Assembly (NCBI GenBank): GCA_947038135.1
Contig: CAMQVM010000108.1
Coordinates: 1-5,960 of the forward strand
Source: an uncultured Rikenellaceae bacterium
GTDB lineage: Bacteria > Bacteroidota > Bacteroidia > Bacteroidales > Rikenellaceae
Reading direction: 5' to 3'
Length of the DNA stretch: 5,960 bases
Under the pieces are notes generated by a model that saw only the letters and a program-made list of their open reading frames with translations, was not told the DNA's origin and made no database searches. Shown here piece by piece: positions 1-5,960 of this stretch (positions are counted from its first letter, which is position 1; the number at the start of each line of letters is the position of its first letter). The position numbers were made by a program, and so were the translations under genes.

Positions 1-836
1 TCATAAAGAGCTAAGGCTACATTACCTTTAGCGCTATCTGAAAAGTCAAGAGTTACAGCAAGTGTTCCATTTTTGTATGAGCTGTCGAGGTTAGGAATAA
101 TATTTACATTATCTATTCTGTTCTGCTCTCGAGCATATAGCGACACGCCACGTGCAATACCTGAGAAACGCCAAAAATCTTGGTCTTCAAGATAGGTACC
201 ATCACACCAGCGGAATATCTGCAAAGCAATAACGTTCTTTCCTGGTTTAAGATATTTAGAGATATCAAACTCAGCTGCTAGCTTGCTATCTTCGCTATAT
301 CCTACAAACTCACCATTGATCCATACATAAAGGTTAGAGGTAGCAGATCCTACATTAAGAAACACATCTTTACCACTCCACGAAGGGTTCAAATCAAACT
401 CACGACGATATGACCCAACATAGTTATCATCTACCTGCACATGAGGAGGATCATTTTTAAAGGTATTTTTCCACGCATATCCAACATTAGTATATTGAGG
501 AAACCCAAAACCATTAAGCTCCCACATACCAGGAACAGGCATAGTACCCCAAGTTTTATCGTTAAAACCTAGCTTAAAGAAGTCGGTATCACGGCTTTCA
601 ACATTAGGAGCAAAGTTAAACTTCCACGTACCATTAAGCGACTGAACATCAGCATTAGACTTATCAAAACTTTTCGCAGCCGACTCAGTGTTGTAGGCTG
701 TAAATGTAGCACGCATTTTTGCCCTATTCACCTCATTGATGTTAGGGTCTTTCCACTCATTAAAACTTTGAGCGAACAGTGAAGAGGTAGTTAACATAGC
801 TACCGATAGCACTGAAATAGATTTTGTAAATTTCAT
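1..836 (-). CDS. Exported glycoside hydrolase family 2 protein (beta-galactosidase-like), N-terminal part only
   Basis: This open frame starts at the ATG complementary to 834-836 and runs off the left edge after 278 codons with no stop. Residues 1-22 form a signal peptide: a Lys-containing start, a hydrophobic core, and a likely signal peptidase I site at LFA|Q. There is no lipobox cysteine, so periplasmic or secreted export is inferred. The mature part begins with the EWKDPN...NR..ARATF-like stretch seen at the front of LacZ-type enzymes. It then shows SLNGTWKF (66-73), PVPGMWELNGFG (100-111), WINGEFVGYSEDSK (172-185) and the family 2 hallmark YLEDQDFWRFSGIAR (215-229). This is the jelly-roll sugar-binding domain, followed by the start of the first immunoglobulin-like domain. 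The two catalytic glutamates lie outside the window, so activity and substrate cannot be confirmed. Beta-galactosidase is the best guess. Another GH2 activity is possible. The next in-frame Met (residue 14) would destroy the signal peptide, so the first ATG is preferred. Confidence 0.9.
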   Translation of the reverse strand, partial: MKFTKSISVLSVAMLTTSSLFAQSFNEWKDPNINEVNRAKMRATFTAYNTESAAKSFDKSNADVQSLNGTWKFNFAPNVESRDTDFFKLGFNDKTWGTMPVPGMWELNGFGFPQYTNVGYAWKNTFKNDPPHVQVDDNYVGSYRREFDLNPSWSGKDVFLNVGSATSNLYVWINGEFVGYSEDSKLAAEFDISKYLKPGKNVIALQIFRWCDGTYLEDQDFWRFSGIARGVSLYAREQNRIDNVNIIPNLDSSYKNGTLAVTLDFSDSAKGNVALALY

Positions 837-862
837 ATTTAGATCTTTTTACCTATTAATAA

Positions 863-878
863 TATACAAATATGTATA
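863..878. repeat. 16-bp dyad TATACA-N4-TGTATA upstream of the GH2 gene
   Basis: Perfect 6-bp arms (863-868 and 873-878) flank a 4-base spacer. The dyad lies just downstream of the predicted minus-strand -7 element, about where transcription of the GH2 gene should begin. It could be an operator or a small hairpin at the transcript's 5' end. The surrounding DNA is very AT-rich, so chance is a real alternative. Confidence 0.35.
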
Positions 879-884
879 ACAGTG

Positions 885-917
885 CAAATATAATATAAAT
901 TATAATATAATCCACTA
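885..917 (-). promoter_or_regulatory. Predicted promoter of the GH2 gene (Bacteroidetes -33/-7 type)
   Basis: Read on the minus strand, 892-885 is TATATTTG, an exact match to the Bacteroidetes -7 consensus TAnnTTTG. A weak -33 element, TTAG (917-914; consensus TTTG), lies 21 nt upstream. Transcription would start near 878-880, giving a leader of roughly 45 nt before the ATG at 836. The start codon is preceded by A/T-rich sequence with no Shine-Dalgarno motif, which is normal in this phylum. The region is so AT-rich that a chance -7 match cannot be excluded. Confidence 0.5.
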
Positions 918-983
918 AAAAAGATAAAGTATTGAAGTAAACCTAACTAAAACGAAGATATGTTAAGTGCAGACGCTCTACAT

Positions 984-1014
984 TTAGATATTTCAATAAC
1001 TTTTACTATCTTTG
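984..1014 (+). promoter_or_regulatory. Predicted promoter of the lepA gene run (Bacteroidetes -33/-7 type)
   Basis: Positions 1007-1014 read TATCTTTG, an exact TAnnTTTG -7 element of the Bacteroidetes primary sigma factor. TTAG at 984-987 matches three of four bases of the -33 element, with a 19-nt spacer, which is the expected distance. Transcription should start around 1019-1022, leaving a leader of about 70 nt ahead of the lepA ATG. It is the only full match on the plus strand that I found upstream of lepA, and it probably drives the whole downstream run. Confidence 0.65.
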
Positions 1015-1026
1015 TCGTTTAAACGA
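1015..1026. repeat. Perfect 12-bp palindrome TCGTTTAAACGA at the predicted lepA transcription start
   Basis: The palindrome directly abuts the -7 element (1007-1014), and its centre at 1020/1021 falls on the predicted start of transcription. An operator at this place would block open-complex formation, so repressor binding is a possible role. Nothing in the window identifies a binding protein. Confidence 0.4.
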
Positions 1027-1091
1027 TCTAAGTAGACACAGTAAATTAGACGTTAAATTAATAATTTGTAATTAGATTATCTATTTCATAT

Positions 1092-2879
1092 ATGAAAAAC
1101 ATCCGTAACTTTTGTATTATTGCACACATCGACCATGGTAAAAGTACCATTGCTGATCGATTATTAGAAGAGACAAAAACTGTCTCAGACAGAGACCGCC
1201 AAGCGCAGATACTAGACAGCATGGAGCTCGAAAAAGAGAAAGGTATAACCATTAAAAGTCATGCTATTCAGATGCTGCATACATACAAGGGTGAGGAGTA
1301 TGTATTAAATCTAATCGACACCCCAGGACACGTAGACTTTTCGTATGAGGTGTCACGAGCTATTGCATCGTGCGAGGGGGCTTTACTTATTGTAGATGCA
1401 ACTCAGGGTATTCAAGCACAAACAATATCTAACCTATACCTAGCTTTGGGTCACGACCTTGAAATTATACCCGTATTAAATAAGATCGATATGGCAGCAG
1501 CCATGATTGATGAGGTAAAAGATCAAGTAGTAGACCTTTTAGGGTGTGAATATGAAGATATTCTTTGTGCCTCAGGAAAGACAGGGCAAGGTATTCCTGA
1601 AATGCTTGAAGCTATTATTGAACGTGTACCAGAGCCTAAGGGCGACGAAAGTGCTCCGTTACAAGCGTTGGTATTCGACTCTATATTTAACCCTTTTCGT
1701 GGTGTTATTGCATACTTTAGAGTAATTAATGGCACGCTTAAAAAAGGCGATAAAGTTAAGTTTTTTAACACTGGTAGTGAATATAACGCCGACGAAATTG
1801 GCATTTTACGCCTTAACATGGTGCCTAAAAGCGAGGTTAAAGCTGGTGATGTAGGTTATATCATATCGGGTATAAAATCATCTTTCAATATACAAGTAGG
1901 CGACACCATCACCCACATCAACCGCCCTTGCGATAAGGCTATTGAGGGTTTTGAAGATGTTAAACCTATGGTATTTGCGGGTATCTACCCAGTTGATTCA
2001 GATGATTACGAGGACCTTAGAAACTCAATTGAGAAACTACAATTAAATGACGCTTCACTATCATTTGAGGCTGAATCATCGTTAGCACTAGGTTTTGGAT
2101 TTAGATGCGGATTCTTAGGTCTCCTACACATGGAGATAATACAAGAGAGGCTATACAGAGAGTTTAACATGGATGTTATAACTACTGTACCTAACGTATC
2201 GTACCTAATTACTACAATAAAAGGCGAGCTGGTAGAGGTTCACAACCCATCGGGGCTGCCTGAGCCTACACAAGTAGCAAAAATTGAAGAGCCATATATT
2301 TCAGCACAGATAATCACAAAGAGCGAATATTTAGGACCAATAATGACTTTATGTATCGACAAGCGAGGTACGCTTAAAAACCAATCTTTCATCACAACAG
2401 ACCGTGTAGAGGTGACATTTGATATGCCACTAGCCGAGATTGTGTTTGACTTTTATGATAAGCTAAAGAGCATATCAAAAGGTTATGCCTCATTTGACTA
2501 CCACCTAATAGGTTATCAGCAGTCGGTATTGGCAAAGCTTGATATACTACTTAATGGTGATATAGTAGATGCTCTGTCGTCGCTTATACATAGAGATAGA
2601 GCCTACGATTTTGGACGTAAGATGTGCGAAAAGCTTAAAGAGCTGATTCCACGCCAGCAGTTTGACATAGCTATACAGGCTGCTATCGGAGCAAAAGTTA
2701 TAGCACGTGAAACTGTTAAGGCAGTACGTAAAGATGTAACGGCAAAGTGCTACGGTGGTGATATATCTCGTAAGCGTAAGCTGCTAGAGAAGCAGAAAAA
2801 AGGAAAGAAGCGTATGCGTCAGATTGGTAATGTAGAGGTTCCGCAAGAGGCATTCTTGGCGGTACTGAAAATGGATTAA
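1092..2879 (+). CDS. lepA: Elongation factor 4 (LepA), ribosome-associated translational GTPase
   Basis: LepA/EF4 is a cytoplasmic GTPase that binds the ribosome and acts on translation; back-translocation and a role in initiation or 30S assembly have both been proposed. The protein has 595 residues, the usual family length. The G domain shows AHIDHGKST (11-19, P-loop), GITI (51-54, switch I), DTPGH (76-80), NKID (130-133) and SGKTG (161-165). A beta-barrel domain II follows (about 190-280), then the domain with GFGFRCGFLGLLHME (334-348). The EF-G V-like domain lies near 400-480. The Lys/Arg-rich LepA-specific C-terminal domain (about 486-593) includes AKCYGGDISRKRKLLEKQKKGKKR-type sequence, which distinguishes it from EF-G, TypA and TetM. 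The ATG at 1092 gives the standard LepA N-terminus. It is preceded by A/T-rich sequence with no Shine-Dalgarno. It is the first gene after the predicted promoter at 984-1014, and tsaD follows closely. No defects are visible. Confidence 0.98.
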   Translation: MKNIRNFCIIAHIDHGKSTIADRLLEETKTVSDRDRQAQILDSMELEKEKGITIKSHAIQMLHTYKGEEYVLNLIDTPGHVDFSYEVSRAIASCEGALLIVDATQGIQAQTISNLYLALGHDLEIIPVLNKIDMAAAMIDEVKDQVVDLLGCEYEDILCASGKTGQGIPEMLEAIIERVPEPKGDESAPLQALVFDSIFNPFRGVIAYFRVINGTLKKGDKVKFFNTGSEYNADEIGILRLNMVPKSEVKAGDVGYIISGIKSSFNIQVGDTITHINRPCDKAIEGFEDVKPMVFAGIYPVDSDDYEDLRNSIEKLQLNDASLSFEAESSLALGFGFRCGFLGLLHMEIIQERLYREFNMDVITTVPNVSYLITTIKGELVEVHNPSGLPEPTQVAKIEEPYISAQIITKSEYLGPIMTLCIDKRGTLKNQSFITTDRVEVTFDMPLAEIVFDFYDKLKSISKGYASFDYHLIGYQQSVLAKLDILLNGDIVDALSSLIHRDRAYDFGRKMCEKLKELIPRQQFDIAIQAAIGAKVIARETVKAVRKDVTAKCYGGDISRKRKLLEKQKKGKKRMRQIGNVEVPQEAFLAVLKMD

Positions 2880-2902
2880 TATAAAGCTTAATAGTTTAAG
2901 TG

Positions 2903-3922
2903 ATGAATAATATAATAATTCTTGGTATAGAATCATCTTGCGACGACACCTCGGCAGCAGTAATAAAAGATACGTTACTGCTTTCGAGCGTTATAGCAAG
3001 TCAAAGTGTTCATGAAAAATGGGGCGGTGTAGTGCCTGAGCTAGCATCAAGGGCACACGAGCAGAACATAATACCAGTGGTAGACAGAGCCCTAAAAGAG
3101 GCTAATGTAACCATTGATCAAATTGATGCAATAGCATTTACTAGTGGTCCAGGGCTTATGGGCTCGCTGCTAGTGGGTATATCATTTGCTAAAGGGTTAG
3201 CCCTAACACACAATATACCCTTAATAGAGTGTAACCACCTTTTAGGGCATATATTAGTGCATTTTATTGATGAGCAGGGCGAGGATATTCCACACCCTAA
3301 GTTTCCATTCTTAACACTGTTAGTATCGGGAGGACACACTCAGATAGTACAGGTAGAGGATGCAAATACCATTAAAATAATTGGCGAAACAATCGACGAT
3401 GCAGCAGGTGAGGCATTTGACAAGTGTGCTAAAATAATGGGACTACCCTACCCTGGAGGTCCAGTTATAGATAAGCTAGCAGCAGATGGTGACCCTAAAG
3501 CATTTAAGTTTGCTAAGCCAAATGTACCTGATTTGAATTATAGTTTTAGCGGATTAAAAACCTCTTTCTTATACTTTTTAAGAGACCGCCTAAAAGAGAA
3601 CCCTAATTTTATTGAGGAGAACAAAGCAGACCTTTGTGCCTCTATTCAAGCTACTATAATTGAGGTGCTACTTATAAAGCTACGCAAAGCGATCAAGAAA
3701 ACGGGCATAAAGCAGATTGCTATTGGCGGTGGAGTATCGGCAAATAGCGGACTACGTAGCGCTATTGAGGAGCTAGGAAAAAAGCATGGTTTGAAAGTAT
3801 ATCTTCCGAAGAGGAAATTTACTACCGACAACGCTGCAATGATCGCCATGAGTGGATATTTCAAATATCAGCTTGGTGAATTTACCGATTATGGAGTAGT
3901 ACCAAAAACAAGAAAGAAATAG
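2903..3922 (+). CDS. tsaD: tRNA N6-adenosine threonylcarbamoyltransferase TsaD
   Basis: TsaD (also called Gcp, YgjD or Kae1) transfers the threonylcarbamoyl group from threonylcarbamoyl-AMP to A37 of ANN-decoding tRNAs, working in the cytoplasm with TsaB and TsaE. The 339-residue length is typical. Family motifs are complete: GIESSCDDT (8-16), HLLGH (112-116) supplying two metal-binding histidines, SGGHTQ (142-147), DDAAGEAFDK (165-174), PGGP (184-187), NYSFSGLKTS (212-221), GGGVSANSG (275-283), and TTDNAAM (307-313), whose Asp309 is the third metal ligand. I chose the ATG at 2903. A GTG directly before it (2900) would add one residue, and the sequence cannot exclude it. The gap after lepA is 23 nt with no terminator. 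The stop codon shares its last base with the start of bioD. No tsaB or tsaE gene is in view. Confidence 0.97.
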   Translation: MNNIIILGIESSCDDTSAAVIKDTLLLSSVIASQSVHEKWGGVVPELASRAHEQNIIPVVDRALKEANVTIDQIDAIAFTSGPGLMGSLLVGISFAKGLALTHNIPLIECNHLLGHILVHFIDEQGEDIPHPKFPFLTLLVSGGHTQIVQVEDANTIKIIGETIDDAAGEAFDKCAKIMGLPYPGGPVIDKLAADGDPKAFKFAKPNVPDLNYSFSGLKTSFLYFLRDRLKENPNFIEENKADLCASIQATIIEVLLIKLRKAIKKTGIKQIAIGGGVSANSGLRSAIEELGKKHGLKVYLPKRKFTTDNAAMIAMSGYFKYQLGEFTDYGVVPKTRKK

Positions 3923-4617
3923 TGAAAGCAGGAGTATATTTTGTAACTGGCATCGACACAGATGCTGGTAAAAGTTATGTAACAGGTTATATAGCTAAAG
4001 AGCTACTACAACGTGGCGAGAGTGTTATAACACAGAAATTTATACAGACAGGAGGCGTAGAGCCAAATGGTATATCGCTTGATATAAATATTCATAGAGC
4101 GATAATGGGGTGCGGTCTGCTAGCTGAAGATTTAGATGGCACAACAGCACCTGAGATATTCTCTTACCCTGCATCTCCACACCTTGCGGCGGTGATAGAT
4201 GACCGAGCAATAGATTTTGAGGCTATAAAACGCAGCACCGAGTTACTGAGCAGCAAATACAATACTCTATTAATAGAGGGTGCAGGAGGGCTTCATGTGC
4301 CACTAAAGGGCAGCTACACTACTGCTGACTATATAAAAGATAACAACCTAAAGGTTATAGTTGCTACATCGGGTAAACTTGGAAGCATAAACCATACTCT
4401 TTTAACGCTTGAGGTTTGCAAAAGCCGTGGTATAGAGGTGGCTGTTGTGGCTTACAACCAATATTTCGCAGCCGATAAGGTTATAAATAGCGATACTTTC
4501 GAATATATATCATCGTACGTAAAAAAGCACTTTCCTGAGTGTGATATAATTGAGATTGAAAGTATTGATATTGATAACATTGATATTGAGAGTGTCGATG
4601 TTGAGAGTGTTGATTAA
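3922..4617 (+). CDS. bioD: ATP-dependent dethiobiotin synthetase BioD with a repeated C-terminal tail
   Basis: BioD closes the ureido ring of dethiobiotin from 7,8-diaminopelargonate, CO2 and ATP, the next-to-last step of biotin synthesis, in the cytoplasm. The protein has 231 residues. It shows the P-loop GIDTDAGKS (10-18, Lys17), QKFIQTGG (38-45) with Lys39 in the place of the substrate-binding lysine, the AP.IF.YPASPHLAA segment (76-90), IEGAGGLHVPL (118-128) and KLGSINHTLLT (152-162). These are the normal ATP and substrate elements, so activity is expected. The start is GTG at 3922. No ATG lies before the P-loop, and its first base is the last base of the tsaD stop (TAGTG), which suggests translational coupling. 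Residues 208-231 are a pentapeptide tandem repeat, [DE]-x-[IV]-[DE]-[IV], giving an acidic tail not needed by the family. No other biotin gene is present here. Confidence 0.95.
   Translation: MKAGVYFVTGIDTDAGKSYVTGYIAKELLQRGESVITQKFIQTGGVEPNGISLDINIHRAIMGCGLLAEDLDGTTAPEIFSYPASPHLAAVIDDRAIDFEAIKRSTELLSSKYNTLLIEGAGGLHVPLKGSYTTADYIKDNNLKVIVATSGKLGSINHTLLTLEVCKSRGIEVAVVAYNQYFAADKVINSDTFEYISSYVKKHFPECDIIEIESIDIDNIDIESVDVESVD
4543..4614 (+). repeat. 15-bp in-frame tandem repeat at the 3' end of bioD
   Basis: Five successive units start at 4543, 4558, 4573, 4588 and 4603. The last has only 12 bases before the TAA stop. They encode DIIEI, ESIDI, DNIDI, ESVDV and ESVD. Units 2 and 3 resemble each other in using ATT for Ile; units 4 and 5 share GAGAGTGT and Val codons. 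This pattern fits stepwise duplication by replication slippage from an original acidic C-terminus, followed by point changes. Confidence 0.85.
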
Positions 4618-4649
4618 TCTTTATAGGGCAATTATCAAACATTATATTT

Positions 4650-5774
4650 ATGGAACAAATTATATATGAAAATGTTTTATTCGCTTCTTTTGTTGCGATG
4701 TATATTTTTGGCATATTTCCTTTTTTGACTCTATCACCAAAAGGCGAAGAGTATAGAAATTATAACATTGCACGCAAAGCATTTGGTGTGGCAATGCTTA
4801 TGTGGGCATCTTATGTTGCGGTGGGGTGGTTTTTGAATTACCGAGAAACCAATCTATTACTAGCATCTACACTAAATATTTCATGTTATTATTTGGGTGG
4901 TTTGCTTTTAGAGTTTGTATTTTCGACACTGCTTAATACTAGATATTCTGTACATAAACGAATAAAAACAATTAGTATTGAAACAGCAGTTTTCAATATG
5001 GCATTAGCTACAAACTATTTGTTCATGCCTGCTTCTTGGCAGAAGATAGGAATTATGACTATTGCAGCAGTTTTTGTAATCAGGATGTGTTTCTTAACAG
5101 CTAGCTTTGCTAAATCTTATCGGGCTGCAATAAAGAAAGCCGACAACTACTACTCTGATAACATGAATGGACTTATACAATGGATGCCAAAAAGTATATA
5201 TCTAGTTGTCTTCCTAGGGTTCAGCGGTTCGCTATTATCATTTTCATCAATTAATGCAATATCTGCATATATGTTTTCTGGAATAATACTTTTTGCATAT
5301 ATCTTTATATCACTGCAAAATTATATGATAAATATAACACACTTAAGAGATGTTATACTGATAGAGACACTTGCACCTATAGAAAAAGACACAAATGAAC
5401 TTGAAACAGAGACGTCAATAAAAGAGGAGAAAAAAAACTACTTGATCATTGAGAGTCAATTTAACGAGTGGGTAGCAAACAAAGGATTTACAAAACAAGG
5501 AATAACTATCGAAGCAGTAGCTTTAGGATTTGGAAGCAATAGAACATACCTATCGTTATATATTAATGCAACCTACCAAACATCTTTTCGTGAGTGGGTA
5601 GCTTTGAAACGTATAGAGTACTCAAAAGAGCTATTATGCAGCGACAAGGAGCTTAAAGTATCTACTATTGCAGAGATGATAGGATGTTCATCGAGCTCAT
5701 TTAATTCATCTTTTATTAAATTTAACAAGCAAACACCATCGCAGTGGCGCTGTCAAAATCATAGCGATAATTAG
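4650..5774 (+). CDS. Membrane-bound AraC-family transcriptional regulator (seven predicted helices plus DNA-binding domain)
   Basis: The 374-residue protein has two halves. Residues 1-230 contain about seven hydrophobic segments (roughly 8-28, 44-63, 70-95, 109-125, 133-155, 181-200, 204-225), so this half is expected to sit in the inner membrane. A charged, Glu/Lys-rich linker follows (about 240-263). Residues 265-367 form an AraC-type domain with two helix-turn-helix units: one around 284-312 (ITIEAVALGFGSNRTYLS), then FREWVALKRIEYSKELL (313-329), and a second ending in FIKFNKQTPSQWR (355-367), the AraC signature end. DNA binding is therefore expected at the cytoplasmic face. There is no recognisable ligand domain, and the signal and target genes are unknown. 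It begins 32 nt after bioD without a clear promoter of its own, so cotranscription is likely. The start ATG follows an A/T-rich stretch and leaves a complete first helix. By eye it seems more AT-rich than the upstream genes. Confidence 0.88.
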   Translation: MEQIIYENVLFASFVAMYIFGIFPFLTLSPKGEEYRNYNIARKAFGVAMLMWASYVAVGWFLNYRETNLLLASTLNISCYYLGGLLLEFVFSTLLNTRYSVHKRIKTISIETAVFNMALATNYLFMPASWQKIGIMTIAAVFVIRMCFLTASFAKSYRAAIKKADNYYSDNMNGLIQWMPKSIYLVVFLGFSGSLLSFSSINAISAYMFSGIILFAYIFISLQNYMINITHLRDVILIETLAPIEKDTNELETETSIKEEKKNYLIIESQFNEWVANKGFTKQGITIEAVALGFGSNRTYLSLYINATYQTSFREWVALKRIEYSKELLCSDKELKVSTIAEMIGCSSSSFNSSFIKFNKQTPSQWRCQNHSDN

Positions 5775-5778
5775 ATAT

Positions 5779-5805
5779 TTTAGTTGTTTGTTGAAATTAA
5801 CTAAA
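5779..5805. repeat. Inverted repeat just after the regulator stop codon
   Basis: TTTAGTT (5779-5785) pairs with AACTAAA (5799-5805), a 7-bp AT-rich stem with a 13-nt loop, beginning five bases after the stop codon. G-U pairs could extend it by one on each side. No U-tract follows it, so it is not a typical intrinsic terminator. It could protect the transcript's 3' end or be chance. Confidence 0.3.
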
Positions 5806-5813
5806 GCATGATA

Positions 5814-5860
5814 CAACCAAATATTTTCATTATAATTAAGAGATTAGAGATATTTGGTTG
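5814..5860. repeat. 11-bp perfect inverted repeat, possible hairpin or terminator
   Basis: CAACCAAATAT (5814-5824) is exactly complementary in reverse to ATATTTGGTTG (5850-5860), with 25 bases between. Inner G-U and A-U pairs could lengthen the stem by three. It lies 40 nt after the regulator stop, where the transcript of the gene run should end. Neither side carries a proper U-tract, so a factor-independent terminator is doubtful. A transcript-end hairpin or a two-part protein-binding site are alternatives. Confidence 0.5.
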
Positions 5861-5895
5861 CACCTATACTGCTGAAATTTGTTTATAGAAATAAT

Positions 5896-5934
5896 GCTTT
5901 ACAATTTACAACTGTTCACTACGCTTTACAATTT
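5896..5934. repeat. Pair of 12-bp direct repeats GCTTTACAATTT
   Basis: Exact copies occur at 5896-5907 and 5923-5934, 27 bp apart start to start. The second runs into a T-tract (5932-5938). This lies in the non-coding end of the window, where no gene or clear -7 promoter match is visible on either strand. The pair could be a regulator site for a gene beyond the right edge, or a trace of a small duplication. Confidence 0.4.
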
Positions 5935-5960
5935 TTTTAACAGAGCCAAAATGACACTGA

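Noticed and set aside
1055..1067. AAATTA-A-TAATTT dyad in the lepA leader
   Set aside because: It is built only of A and T in AT-rich DNA, so it is expected by chance.
1058..1252. Minus-strand open frame of 64 codons overlapping the lepA start
   Set aside because: It is antisense to the conserved GTPase domain of lepA, has no recognisable motif and no promoter, so it is a shadow of the real gene.
1523..1819. Minus-strand open frame of 98 codons within lepA
   Set aside because: It lies wholly antisense to conserved LepA sequence and shows no domain.
2900..2902. GTG as the tsaD start, one codon ahead of the chosen ATG
   Set aside because: Possible, but ATG is the stronger start and either choice gives an ordinary TsaD N-terminus; the difference is one residue.
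3118..3339. Minus-strand open frame of 73 codons within tsaD
   Set aside because: It is antisense to the TsaD metal-binding region and has no features of its own.
3646..3864. Minus-strand open frame of 72 codons within tsaD, hydrophobic in places
   Set aside because: The apparent hydrophobicity comes from the complement of conserved TsaD codons; there is no independent support.
4481..4714. Minus-strand open frame of 77 codons across the bioD/regulator junction, rich in His, Gln and Tyr
   Set aside because: Its odd composition is simply the reverse of the 15-bp bioD repeat, and it overlaps two well-supported genes.
5775..5960. Possible small gene or RNA gene in the right-hand gap
   Set aside because: No open frame of useful length, no tRNA-like fold and no exact Bacteroidetes -7 element were found; only the repeats listed are supported.

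Overview
The window looks like ordinary chromosomal DNA from a Bacteroidetes species, probably of the order Bacteroidales. The composition is AT-rich. There are no Shine-Dalgarno sequences ahead of the starts. Two exact matches to the Bacteroidetes -7 promoter element (TAnnTTTG) lie in the one long upstream intergenic region. The gene types also fit this group: an exported family 2 glycosidase and an AraC-type regulator with a membrane-embedded N-terminal half. No species can be named from the sequence alone.

Layout. Positions 1-836 (minus strand) carry the N-terminal 278 codons of an exported beta-galactosidase-like GH2 enzyme. Its catalytic domain lies beyond the left edge. Positions 837-1091 are a divergent promoter region between that gene and a plus-strand gene run. 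The run is lepA (1092-2879, ribosomal elongation factor 4), tsaD (2903-3922, tRNA t6A synthesis), bioD (3922-4617, dethiobiotin synthetase) and a seven-helix membrane AraC-family regulator (4650-5774). Spacings are 23 nt, a 1-nt stop/start overlap, and 32 nt. No terminator is visible between these genes, so they may be cotranscribed. The last 186 bases hold no gene. They contain two inverted repeats and a 12-bp direct repeat.

How the genes fit together. lepA and tsaD both serve translation. bioD serves biotin synthesis and stands without any other biotin gene in view; it appears to be coupled to tsaD translation through the shared base of TAGTG. The target of the regulator is not evident. I found no mobile element, CRISPR array, tRNA, rRNA or new defence-type system. 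The less ordinary points are a five-unit pentapeptide tandem repeat forming the end of BioD, the membrane-bound AraC regulator at the end of the run, a perfect 12-bp palindrome over the predicted lepA transcription start, and a strong hairpin downstream of the regulator.
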